This document shows positions 22,501 to 34,335 of a DNA stretch of 64,000 nt, in pieces. The translations under genes and the position numbers were made by a program. The DNA comes from Macropodus opercularis (taxonomy: Eukaryota; Chordata; Actinopteri; Anabantiformes; Osphronemidae): contig CM061103.1 in assembly GCA_030770545.1 (NCBI GenBank), forward strand, positions 532,001 to 596,000, in the 5' to 3' direction. A model generated the notes under the pieces. The model worked only from the letters and a program-made list of their open reading frames with translations, did not search any database and had not been told where the DNA came from. Within the stretch, counting starts at the first letter, position 1, and each line of letters starts with the position of its first letter.

Positions 22501-25500
22501 GTTGATTTCTATGTACTAGATTTTTAACGCGAATTAAAAGTGAATTCTTGTAGGTTTAAAATGAAAATAAACGACCACGAACTGTTTGTTGAGTAGCTAA
22601 ACGTTGGTCTTTAAAGCAAACGCGTCAGCTTTCACTTTAGCTTAGCGTCTCTCTCTTTGCTAACTTTGTGATTCCACTCGTCGCTTATTGTGTTTACGGG
22701 CTGATCGCCTGGTTCCTTCAGTTCTAACCGTTTCAGCCTTTCTGTCTCCTGCGTTGATGGGTTTCTCCGCCGGCAGCTTGTAGATTCAACAGTTTATCTC
22801 ATGTGGAGACATTCGATGCTAAAACCGCCGGAGATGCTGCCTGTTTCTGTGGGATTTCGTTTTTAAGACGTTGGACCAAACACGGACTCGTGTGTGTTGA
22901 TTTATTCGCAGACTGAATCAACCGCACGTCAAGCTGTTTGATTGCATTTAGCTGCTTGTGTAAAGATTTACGCTGACATTGATCATCGTAGTCTGTTTGA
23001 TTAGATTGATTGTTGTATAAGACTAAACATTAATGCTGAATCAATCTCTTCAGAATCCACATATTAATTAGTTTCTGTGGTATTGGCGTCAAACACATCT
23101 GTGAGACAGCTGAGTGTCATTGAAGTAGAAATAGCTGCTGTCTGTCCCTCACATTAATGCCTGGTTAATCTGAAAAGCATGTGGTCGTTGGAAGGATGCA
23201 GCACTGTCGTCTTCGGCCAATATCAGTTATGCTCATTTTAATTCAAGTTTGGTTCAAACGCATTAGCTCATATTACTCATGCCTCTTACGACGAAACCCG
23301 GCTTGGTGGTTAATCCAGCTGTCTAATCTTTCAGTGTCGTAGTAAAGCGTTGAATGTTGTGACCACTTCTTCATTTTTCTGTTGTTCTTTAATTGTGGCC
23401 TAAAGCTGGAATTGTCTCGTCAGCTACTCTGACTGAGAACCAACTTGTCCCTGTCATCTGCGTTTGTCTGAAAAACCAGGTGCTGGGTGGAACGTTGTTG
23501 TTTCAGTTGCTGTGGATGAGGTTCTTCTCACAGGTTCAGCCTGGTTTAACTGAGCTCGATTGGATCCTGGCTCAGTGTAAACAGGAAGATGTTTGTCTGC
23601 TCGTAGTAAACGCTGTAGTATTTCTCTTCCATGTACTGTTTGACATTGTGGAGCCCCATGTTTTTCCTGCGCTGTCTTTGGAAGCTAAACTTTTTATTAG
23701 AACTGGAGGGGATACACACTTTCCTTGCAGGAGGCTTGTGTCATGACGGGCAGCCACTCAGCATTGGGATATGTTCATGTTTGCTTTTGGGCAACCAGAG
23801 GATTGTATTTCACACCATGTTTGCCGTCAGATGCGGAAGGAGTGTGAGCCCAAAGAAGTAGATGTAACAATGTGACATTTAATCTAACGTAATAAAGCTG
23901 TAGTCGATCATACGTAGTGCATGGAAGCACGCTTCACAGTTTGGCTGCAGGAAATGAAAATCCAAGCGGGGGAAGAGCAGATTGAACTGTGTTGTGTGCT
24001 TTGGTAGAATTGAGTTCTTGTTCTTCTGCTTTGTTCTCCTACAGCTTCACATGGAGAATGTGTTTTTGCAAGTTGGAAATTCAAAATCCACTATTATCCA
24101 TATGCCAGACAGCTGTACATTCCACAGCCAAGCCCAGGATCTGAGTTACCGAAATAACAGAGTGACAGACAACGTTCGGTGAGGCCACAACAACAGACGG
24201 GCGGGAGGGGAGGAAGACGTTGGAGGGATTTTTTTTTGATATGAAGAACATGCTGCCTTCTGCAGCTTACCGCACATTTATTCTACAAACGGTCTGAGAG
24301 CCGGTTACTCTGCCGTTTGCACAGTAGTTAGTTGTAGTCATCGTTTTTTATGAGGTGGGAAGCAAAATGTTTTTGGATTTCAGCATGATGGCAGCAAACC
24401 TGAAGCTGTGGGCTCAGACACTGGGTTTTGTTTATCAACTAAGAAAACACTTAGTATTTTGCTAAAGCCCTGGTCTCATAAAATGCTTAAAAAACAGCCC
24501 AAAAGATGAAGAAATTCACATAAATTTTGCCTTAAGCAGAGATTAAGCTGTGAAACAACTAGTAAAAGGCAGTCAAACTGCGGTTTGCTTTGCTTCACTT
24601 GTTTTCCTAGTCCAATATAACTATTTAAACCACTTACAGTCCTACTGATGCAGTGGGTTTGTGCAGCAGCTAAAGCATTTCCATGTTTTCTCCTGTAACA
24701 TGAACAGGTCTGAGAGGTTAAAAAAACAACTCTCCACAGCATCACTCTCCCTGCTGGAACAGACGCCATGTTATCCAACTCCCTCTCTTCCCGATTGTGT
24801 ATCTGTCAGTGATTAGTCTGTGCTGTCACTCAGTCTACAAAGCACCAGTCTGCTGATTGTCTGTGCTGAGACCAGTACAATCTTTAGGAAAAGACCAGTT
24901 AATGCTGATTAAGTCTGGCAGAAAATGGTGTGTTGCCTTCGCTTCATCTTTGCAGAACGGGGGTAAATCTCACATCAGAAAGCCAACAGCAGGTAAAATC
25001 TGCTGCTGCATCATTCAGTGTCTTTCTAGGTACGTGTGGTGAGAAGTGACTGATTGAGTGGCTACCCTACTACTAATTTGCCTTGGAAATAAATTTTCTA
25101 CTGGAGTTAGTGTGTTTCAAGTGGGTTTTATCTTTTCTAACTGATCTGAGGAGTAATTATGATGTCATTCACATAAAACACGTGGCTTGTTGGTGAGTAG
25201 TTCCAGGTCAACGGAGAGCTGCCGTTTGTTCTGCATTAGGAACGCTCCACGTCCTACACGCTTCCTGATGTAGTGATGTCCAGCGTGTCTGTGTTGTCTG
25301 GCTCTTGGCTCTTGTCACTTTATTGGCTTACTCTTTGAACCAGCTTCAGAAATGACCTACAAACGGCTGTGCTTAAACACAAAGTCTTCCACAGAGTCGC
25401 TTCACAAGCAGATTTTCCTTCTGCAGCCGTGAACTTGTCCTCTGCTCTCTTACATCTGTTTCTTTTTCTCGTCTCTTCAGTGTCCGCCTCCTCGGCTCGG

Positions 25501-28076
25501 TCTGCTTCTCAGTTTTCTGTCTCCTGGGAGTGTTTCCAGTCCCGGAGGTTGAGCTCGGGGATCTCTGTTTTTCCTTGACTCTATTTCTATCCCTCTCCCT
25601 TTCTAAACCCCCTCCATTTCTTTCTTCCCTCCTCCTCCAGTTCTGCCTCTATCTTGGAGTGTGTTTGCAGTCTCGGAGACCAAGGATCAGATTGCTCAGG
25701 GAGAGGTGGCAGTGGAGGAGGGATGGAAAGAAGGAGGGAGGAGGTAGGGAAGGAGATCAGGTTTCACATCTCCCAGCTCTCTCCTCTGTCTGCCTCGCCT
25801 TCCTCCTCCTTCTCTTCACCCAGGCGGCCTGGAGACAGAGTGGCTGCACCAAGGAGCAAAACATGCAATCCACCCAGTCCTCCTCCCCCCATACGTTCAG
25901 CCTCTCTGCTGCGGCACAGCAGATAAATAAAGGCAGTAAATGGGAGCCCAGCGCACAGAGGGACGATTCTTCACCTCTTCTGCCCCGTTCATTTCCCCGG
26001 CCATCCCTGCAGACTTTTTTGGTTTGTCCTTCACTGCGAGTTTTCATTTTCTTGGGTTTGTGGCAAAGGTGAAAGAGTTTCAATGATAATTAAATTTCTC
26101 AAAATGACTAAAGCTGAGGACCGAGCATGGGCTCGAATCAGAAGGCTGTGTTGGGAGGTAACTGCAGTGGGGGTTGTGCTGGTGATTGGTAGTAATCTGT
26201 GTTCTTCCTCTGGCTTTTCTGGGCTTCATACTGTTGGCGCAGTCTTGGATCTGAAGGTTTTACCCACTGACTTTTACTGGTTAAGAAAAACACTGAGAAT
26301 CCAGCTAGTTTTTGTATCGACCAACCGTTATTTACGGTCTCTTGCTCTGTTCTTGCAGTTTTTATTCCATCTAGAGCTGAAGTAACAAATGCCAATTATT
26401 TGCAGATATACTTTTTATTCTCTGAAAATAATTGTGCCGCCAGTGGCACTGACCCACTCAAACACTAAATATTGAATTGAATTGCCACTGTAGCATTTTA
26501 TAGCTTTTTACGTCCTTCAGTTTCATCACTTTGATTTGTTTTACTGGAGTTTAACATTTGTGTCCTTCCTGCGTCACTTCTCTCTCCGCCTGGTTTCAGC
26601 TGAAGGTCGACGTTGTCTCTCTTCACTGTCTCCAGCGGCTCCACTTGTCCTTTAATGGTATTGATCTCTACTTTAAATACACCCAGTCAGTCCCAGTGAA
26701 TAATTCAGATGGCCTCACCACAGTGGCAGCAGAGCGTCGGGCAGAGAACATTCCCCTTTCTTCTAATGGAGAAAGTGGAGATGGCGCCTGTCTGGGCTGC
26801 ACGCTCTGACTGAACTCGAAGTCTTTCAAGTAAAACCTGCTTTTTAAAAAATATTTTAAAGATGTGATATCATTTGGTCGCGTGTGTCTGTGCTCATGCG
26901 ATGGAAAGTGAACGACTAAAACTGAGCCCAGAACACGGTCTTCTGTCGTAGCCGTGGGATATCGAGCTGTAACGCGTCGTGAGATCTGCACCGATTATTG
27001 TTATCAAGAGGAATAAACAAACAACAAGACGTTTTCTGTTCTCTTAGCTCTTTATGTAAAACGATAGCTTCAGTTTGGGGATTTTGGTGCGACAATCACT
27101 AATGATTAGTTGAAACTCTAAATTAAAACTAAATGTCAGCTTCCATCTTGTCACACACGTTTGTCTGAAAATTGCTTGATAATGTAAAACCTGCTAATCT
27201 ATTACAATACAACAAGTAATACAACACACAGGAACCGCCCATTTTTACCGTCTTTGGTTAAATAAAGAATTGTTTTGTTGATTCTGTCAACTAAATGAAT
27301 CAATGAATTTATCAGATTATTTGCAAACATCAAGTCTAAATTTGAACAATGAAACCAGACGTCTGCTGTTTGTAGCTGCAGGAGGGAGTAGAAATGTCCA
27401 ACTTCTCCTCCTCTGCTCATGAGGAGGATTTACTTTTCCTTTCTCAGTAATATGTGCTCTGATTCCTCTGAGGTACTGGTGCCCCCTGGCCTCATTCCTG
27501 ACCCCTGACCCTCGATTCCTCCACTGTGACTTCAGCTTCTTCCACAGATACTTTGGCGTCCGGGGCTGGTATCGTGACTGTTAGTGGAGCATTGTTAGAC
27601 AGCCGGTGTGGTGGGCTGCAGGATGCTGTAGTTTTCCCAGTCTGCCTGTGCTCCTGCAGCGCTACTCCCTCTCCTGGTCTTTAATTTTAATTAGGTCTGG
27701 CTGCTTTCTGACTTTAATGCCATGAATGACTGCAGTCGTTGCCCTTCCCTCATCATCCTCTGTTCCTTTTGTGAATTCCTCCAGCTTCAGCTCCTGTGAT
27801 CAGAATCTAAGCCCATTGCTTCCACTTCCTGCCAATCTGTCATGCAACAAAACTGCCACAAGCATTTGTAAGACCAAGGCTGTGCGGGGTCTGAAAAAAC
27901 TCCCTTCTGGTCGCCTCTGACTAGCAGAACACACACAGTCCTACTGGACACAGCTGAACAGGATGCCGTTATTGGACAGAAGCCTGTATTTTGAAGCCCA
28001 AGGCGCGGTGCATTCAGGTGCATGATACATAAGGCCAAGCAAGTAAAGTTACGCGTCCAGGGTTCATGTTCATAAA

Positions 28077-28471
28077 ATGTCAATAATATTCATTCATTCA
28101 TCTTCTACCGCTTATTCCCCGAAGGGGTCGCGGGCGTGCTGGAGCCTATCCCAGCTGTCTATGGGCGAGAGGCAGGGTCCACCCTGGACAGATCACCAGT
28201 CCATCGCAGGGCCACACATATAGACAGACAAGTCACAATCGCGCACACACTCACACCTACGGGCAATTTACGCAGTTTTTCCAATTGACCTAACTGCATG
28301 TCTTTGGACTGTGGGAGGAAACCGGAGACCCCGGAGTAAACCCACGCAGGCACGGGGAGAACATGCAAACTCCACACAGAAAGGCCCACGGTCGCCTCCG
28401 GGAATCGAACCCAGGACCTTCTTGCTGTGAGGCGACCACCACACCACCGTGCCGCCCCATGTCAATAATAT
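28077..28471 (-). mobile_element. tRNA-derived SINE with intact 13-bp target duplication
   Basis: On the minus strand the element (28458-28090) starts GGCGGCACGGTGG, has a B-box GGGTTCGATTCCC, the body found widely in fish genomes (GTTTGCATGTTCTCCCCGTG; GACTGGTGATCTGTCCAGGG) and ends AAGCGGTAGAAGATGAATGA, an ATGAA-type tail. It is flanked by identical ATGTCAATAATAT at 28077-28089 and 28459-28471. The family name is not certain. Confidence 0.85.
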
Positions 28472-31400
28472 ACGCTGTAAAATGTCACTGTTTCTTTTCT
28501 TCAGACTTTTTTTTTTTTTACTTTAGCCACTTTATTTATTAACATTTAATTTAAATTTTAAATCTTTACTAGGCTCTACTTAAAAAGTATGGTCTCTAGA
28601 TTTCACCCCCCCAGTCCTAGGCTGTTGGATGGCTCATGTTTGTGTGTTTCTGGATAATAACGGCTAATCGCATCAGGCCGGCTCGTCACGGCTGCGGGAT
28701 GTGACCCAGCATTTGTCTTCTGGGGCTCTGCTGTCACTCTCAGCTTGTGTTTGTGCGTTTACCATCACGGTCTGCATTCCTCTGCCTGTCTGCATACCTT
28801 CCAGGAAGAGGACTGGTTTCACAGCTTCTCTGTCAGACTGACATACAACTCCAACATGGACGAGGATCCAGCTATTTACTACTTTCGATTTACAGGGGGA
28901 TACAGGACGTGTGTCCGAATACACAAAACAAATGACTGCAGTTGCTTGCAGTAGTGGAACAATGTGTAAGAGGGAAACTGGATGCTTCTTGTTTTGCCGT
29001 GCGTCTCTCACACCGTTGGCTTTGCTTTAAACAACTGGTTGATCTTTTGAAGTGTAAACAGCCCAGAGCGACCTAAGTGCAGAAACACAGGACGAGCCCT
29101 CATGAAAAACCGAAACACTACTGGAATTACATTTAACATTAGAGCCCATTAAATGCGTGAGCTGACAGTTGGACAGATGTTATGAATAATTTAGCTAAAT
29201 CCTAGTTTAGTGTCTGATTGACCTAAACTACCATGTGTGCAACAATAACGATAGATGAGAACTTTTGTTAACATCTTATTGCTTCCAGCTGTGACGTCCA
29301 CATCAACGTAATACACGCGCCTTTCAGTTTCTTTTTTTTAAGTTGATAATTCTACTGCAGAAATTCTACAGAACTATTACTTTAGATGAGCAGAATCAGC
29401 TCTGTCCATCAGAACGGTTGGAGTGGAAGTTGTAAGGAAGTTCATTTGTCGTCACCTCACACAGTTTCCTGTGGTTGAAGAAATGTTTACTAAATGTGTC
29501 ACATGTCACAAGAAGGAACGAGACTACAAGAGCCTGTTTTTTTAAGAGAATTAACCAGAGAACAAATGAAACATGAACCGAGCTTTGACTAATGACTTCA
29601 GGCTTGAGGATGAGTTTGTCTGATCCGCCATTTAAATGGAGAAGATGGAGGAGTGTTTTCAATTGAATTCAGTTTGTATATGTCTATTGCTCCTCAGACA
29701 GGAGTAAAACGGTTTTGTACAGCCTTTTGCTGTTTCCACTGTTAGAATTGATCTGATTTCACATGGTTGGACAGAGAGCACAGCCGAACTAGGATCCGTT
29801 TTCCCTCCAGAAACGAGGTGTTTCTGTGTGTTGGACACAGGCGCAGCAGCTGTTTTTCCGCTAACCTCGTGACCGCTCTCAGCCCCCGTCTTCGGACATT
29901 TATTTTCTCCTGCTCTGTTCTATAATTACTCGGCAGCTGAATCTCAACCACTGTCGTTTTTGTTTTTTTACTTTCTGGGGTGGAGCTGGACACGAACTGT
30001 GAGTCTGCTGGTCAGCTAATCGACATCGAGTCTTCCAGCTGAGCGCTGAGTGTCTGTTTGACCACGTGCTCCACAGTCATCAGGTTGCTGTGGGCTCTCT
30101 CCACTACACAGATGACTTCACTGTCCTGTAAACGGGAAACCTGTAAAAAAAAAAAAAGTTTTCTCCCGGAGGACGCTGATTGCTCATAACCAGGGGTTGT
30201 TAATATTGTGGCTGGTTGAGGGTTTGTGTGCGCGACACTTTTTTGGTGTCCAAAATGACACTGCTTTTATTTTGATAGTTCTGCTGCTGTGGGTTCAGCT
30301 TCCTGCTCTGTGTGGAGCCTCTGTAAACCTCCAGCTGGGGTTCGACTGTCCTCTCCTCTGGCAGTGAGTATTAACTCGCTGTCCTGACTTCTGCCCTCTT
30401 GACTAAATAAAGGCTCCTTTGAGGAGCTCTGAGCTGTCGAAGAAAAAGCTTCTGTGTCTGCAACACCGCTGCACTTATCTCCTCACTAACTAACGAGACA
30501 CAACAGACAGACGTAGATCTAGTGATGGAGTCCTGGATGAGGCCTGAAAACCCTGGCTGTTTAAATGTTTGCAGTGTTTTATTTTGAACGTCGTCATACC
30601 AGACTACCAGCTCGGCTTCACTGAGGAAAAGAAGTTCAAGTTTCTCCCTGGTGCTAGTTAAAGTGTTCAGGCTCAACTAAGGTGGAAAGGTTGCTGCATT
30701 GATGAACTCAGAATGGCTGGGAAAGGATGGTGGTTTTAATGGAAACCTGACTGATTTGTCACAAACATTTCCATAAGAGTAGCAGGTGGAAGTGAGCATT
30801 AATGTGGATTTTGTGTGGAAGGAGCCCGGCCAGAGTCCGGTACAGAGGCTCATGCCTCTCTGCTCTCAAGTTTGACTCTAATAACTTAACACAAGTTTGG
30901 TTTTTAAAGTCTCTTTCTCTTCATCAGGCCACCGATTGGGATGTTGGTCTGATGCGACTGGCCTCCTCTGGTTTGCGACTACACTTGCTATGGAGCTGCC
31001 GTGGAACGACCAGTCAGGTATGGAACCGTGTGTTTGTGTGATCGTATGGATGAACATGAATCCTTAGCTCTGGTTTTGTTTGTGTCTCACACAGATTGAT
31101 CTAAAAGTCAAACCTTTCTTGTTGTGCACCGGTGATTACTTCCTAAAGGTTGAATGTACAATTCGCTTCCACTTTCTGCTCTTTGATGAGATTAACCCCT
31201 GACCACCAGCTCGAGACACTGCTGACCAATCAGGAGACTTCCTGGCTTTTAATTGAAGGCTGTGATTGGGTCATTTGAGCTGTCATCTAGTTTGATTAAT
31301 AACCCCAGAGCAGGAGCAAGGGGAGCGCTGATTGCACTGAGCCCGAAGGCTGCGTCTGGGTTGGGTGAAGTAGGAGAATTAAAGCGTGTGTTTGTGTGTT

Positions 31401-33712
31401 TGGAGTGTTTGAAGTTCTGTGTAGGTAATGTCATGACTTGACCCGAGTACAGATTGTGTCTGTGTGTCCTTTAGCTTTGACATTGTAGACCTTATTGAGT
31501 TTTCTCTGGAGTTGAGGCATTAGGCAGTGCCTTGTATCCATTAACGTGTCGTCCCAGCTGGAAATCTGATGTGAAACTGAGATTGAAAAATGTTCACGTA
31601 ATTTGACTTTATTTAATTTTTCCTTTTATGTAATTATTGACATGACACTTGGGGTCAAGTGGGGTCATCAGTTTTGAGTAGGATGTTTACTATCAGCTGG
31701 TTTTATTGTTGTACGCTGGATATTCAAATGATGAGGACCTGGAATTGAATGATTATGGTTATTATGATGATCTGGTTCGGTGCTGGCTATAGGCTCAAAC
31801 CGTGGACATGCTGCCTTACACATATTTAGAAACGTTGTTTATCCTCTGAACGTTCTCCCTGAGCAGGTTGATGTGACTGCTGCCTTCGTCTTGGAATGAG
31901 GTGACTCAGACTGTGGGAGTTTCAGAGCTTGCTGACAGGCCTTCAAACAGAGCCGCCTAAAAGCCTCGCCTCAGTCACTGCTGGCCAACTGTTCAGCGCT
32001 GTACGGCTTTTATGTAACTACAGAGGGAATGCTGGCCTTTATAGTGTATACATTTGTAGAAGTCCTCGTCACTTCATTACTTTTATTTATGGGCTTCACA
32101 CAAGCTTCACGCGCGAGCTCACATCTAAACACGTTTTATTTCATATGTAGGAAACTAAGAAGGACCTTTTGGAATTGGTAGCAAGAACGTGTAATAGACA
32201 TTAAACAAGACAGCGTGTAATAGATAACGGAAAAGAGATGCTAAAAAGGAAGAGACTGTTGAGCCACTGTGTTTATGACAACAGCATAGATCTGCTGAAC
32301 TGGCAAACTGACCAAGACCTAGAACTGTTGAGCAGTTAAAATCCTGGCTCAGTCTGTGTGCAGAGGTTAGGCTGCGCTGCGGTAAACAGGGATGTGTCCT
32401 TCATTCATTGTGTTAATAACGTCCGATTATTTTAAAGACACCTCAAGTCACGCATAGTGTTTAGATTAACTGTGCTGAACTGGTGTGGAACAAACATATG
32501 GATCAGAACAGACTTTCCTGTAGTTTGTAAATGTGAATGTTCCTCAAATAGCCAAACAATCAGTTGTGTTCATATTTTAACATTGAGCCTGACACTGTAG
32601 GTCACACTGACACTGGGACTAACCCATCACTAGAACATGCTAGAAAGTCCTGATGAGGATTACTAGGAGGAAATAAACATGTGACACTTGTAGCGCTGCA
32701 GCTCATCACGCATTCTGCAGTCGACACTCCTCTGACTGGTTTATGAGTCACTGCTGAACTTTCAGTCACAACAGCATTGAAGGCATCTGAACCAATCCTG
32801 TACCTAAAACCCAGACACCGAGCCCACCTATATCGCTGTGTCCTACAGGGCCAGCTCTGTGGCGACACGGTGGATGAAACCATCCGTCTACAGAGTCCAG
32901 TTTCTGACCAGACCACCCACAGATGAGGCCAATGTTTGTCTGCTGCAATTATAGTTATATTTTAGGTAGATGCCTTCATGTTTCAGACCAGTGCAGCCTG
33001 CAGACGATGGCTGCAGCGGAAAACTCTCTGTAGGCGGTAGCGGGCAGGAGCCAACCGAAGACTTGGGGTCCTTGCCCTCCTCAGCACACGTATGGTTACT
33101 GAGAAAACATCAGCAGTAACAGTTCACTCACCTCAACTGAAGTGAGGTGTGCTCATAGGCTGCAGTGGAAGCAGACTGGGTTAACTGGGAGGGTTGTGCT
33201 GAGAACCTTCCAGTCCTCCAGTGTCTACTTCACTTGATGTGATTTATGATCATTATGTTACTTTTATGGTCTGAGTGTGTTGGTTTTATGAGTCAGCTAT
33301 AGGACAAAGGCAACACTGTGCTAATGATGGACGAGCCTGTTTCTATAGAGATTAAAGCAATTAAAAACACCTTCGCGGTCTGTGCTGCTTTATTCCTGCA
33401 TTATTTTGTGACCTACCTGTTATGGACGGCATTTAATGCAACTAAACATCCCAGACACCAGGGTGCAGCTCTCCTGACTAATCAGGACTGAGCATCAAAC
33501 GCACCTGGTCTCACCAGGTAGAGCGTTGTTCACCAGTAAAGAGGCAGCACTTTTAACTCTACGAGTTAAAGGATAAATGTAGATGCTTCCAGATTCCGTT
33601 AACTTGTCTGTGTAAGTCAAGTGAATGGTGAGGAGGAAAACTGAGGCAGAAGATGCAGGGAGGAAGGGGCCCGCATTGCTGCCCACCGGTCCGGGTCGTT
33701 CTGGGTATTCTT

Positions 33713-33763
33713 ATGCTAATCCATTGCTGGAGATGAGGTGCAGAGCAGCCATGCAAACAATGG
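33713..33763. promoter_or_regulatory. Paired POU/SOX-like sites in bmpr1a 5' intron
   Basis: ATGCTAAT (33713-33720, octamer ATGCWAAT) is directly followed by CCATTG. Forty bases on, ATGCAAA (33751-33757) runs into ACAATGG (33757-33763). Each pair joins an octamer-like and a SOX-like word. It lies in a GC-rich, unique-looking block. Function is inferred. Confidence 0.25.
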
Positions 33764-34084
33764 CAGTGGAGCCAGAAAGTCTGGCCTGCAGTCTCCCAGG
33801 CCCTGAAAGGCATGTTGGGCAGGGCGCCGACACCAACGGGAGGCCGCTGCAGCACCTAGAGGCCCGCCTGCAAGGAGGGGCCCCTGGAGGGGACAGGGAA
33901 CAGAGCCAAGATGGAGAAGCGGCAGGGTAAGAAGAGAGAGACGGGGGAGAGAAATCAAAAAACGACGAAATTAAGAGAAAATTTAAGGAGCAATATGACT
34001 TTAGAACGGGGAGAGGAAAGGAAGAAACAAGTATTAATAGGAGAAATGGGTTTTGACAAAGTACTTGACTGCACAATATCTAAA

Positions 34085-34335
34085 GGAATATATATATTAA
34101 AAAAAATAAAAATGTCCCTCCTCGCCCAACGTGGGCGGTGTCATCCATCCAAGTTCGGGTCTACCAGAGGCCTGGGAGCTTGAGGGTTCTCCCAGTATCT
34201 TAGCTGTTCCTAGGACTGAACTTTTCTGGACTGAGATGTCTGAGGTCTTTCCTGGGATCTGTTCTAGCCACTCCTCCAGTTTGGGGGCTACTGCCCCGAG
34301 TGCTCCGATGACCACGGCCACCACCTTCGCCTTGA
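34085..34335 (-). mobile_element. 3' fragment of a non-LTR retrotransposon
   Basis: The minus strand encodes VVIGALGAVAPKLEEWLEQI and DISVQKSSVLGTAKIL, a C-terminal motif repeated widely among fish LINE open reading frames. It is followed by an untranslated end and an AT-rich tail (TTTTTATTTTTTTTAATATA on that strand). Only the last 80 or so codons remain. I cannot name the clade. Confidence 0.55.

Noticed and set aside
25530..26072. A 180-codon plus-strand ORF
   Set aside because: Low-complexity Ser/Leu/Pro composition from pyrimidine-rich DNA, with no family signature or clear splice context.
33625..33930. ORFs on both strands in a GC-rich block
   Set aside because: No recognisable protein features. 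A noncoding regulatory block fits better.
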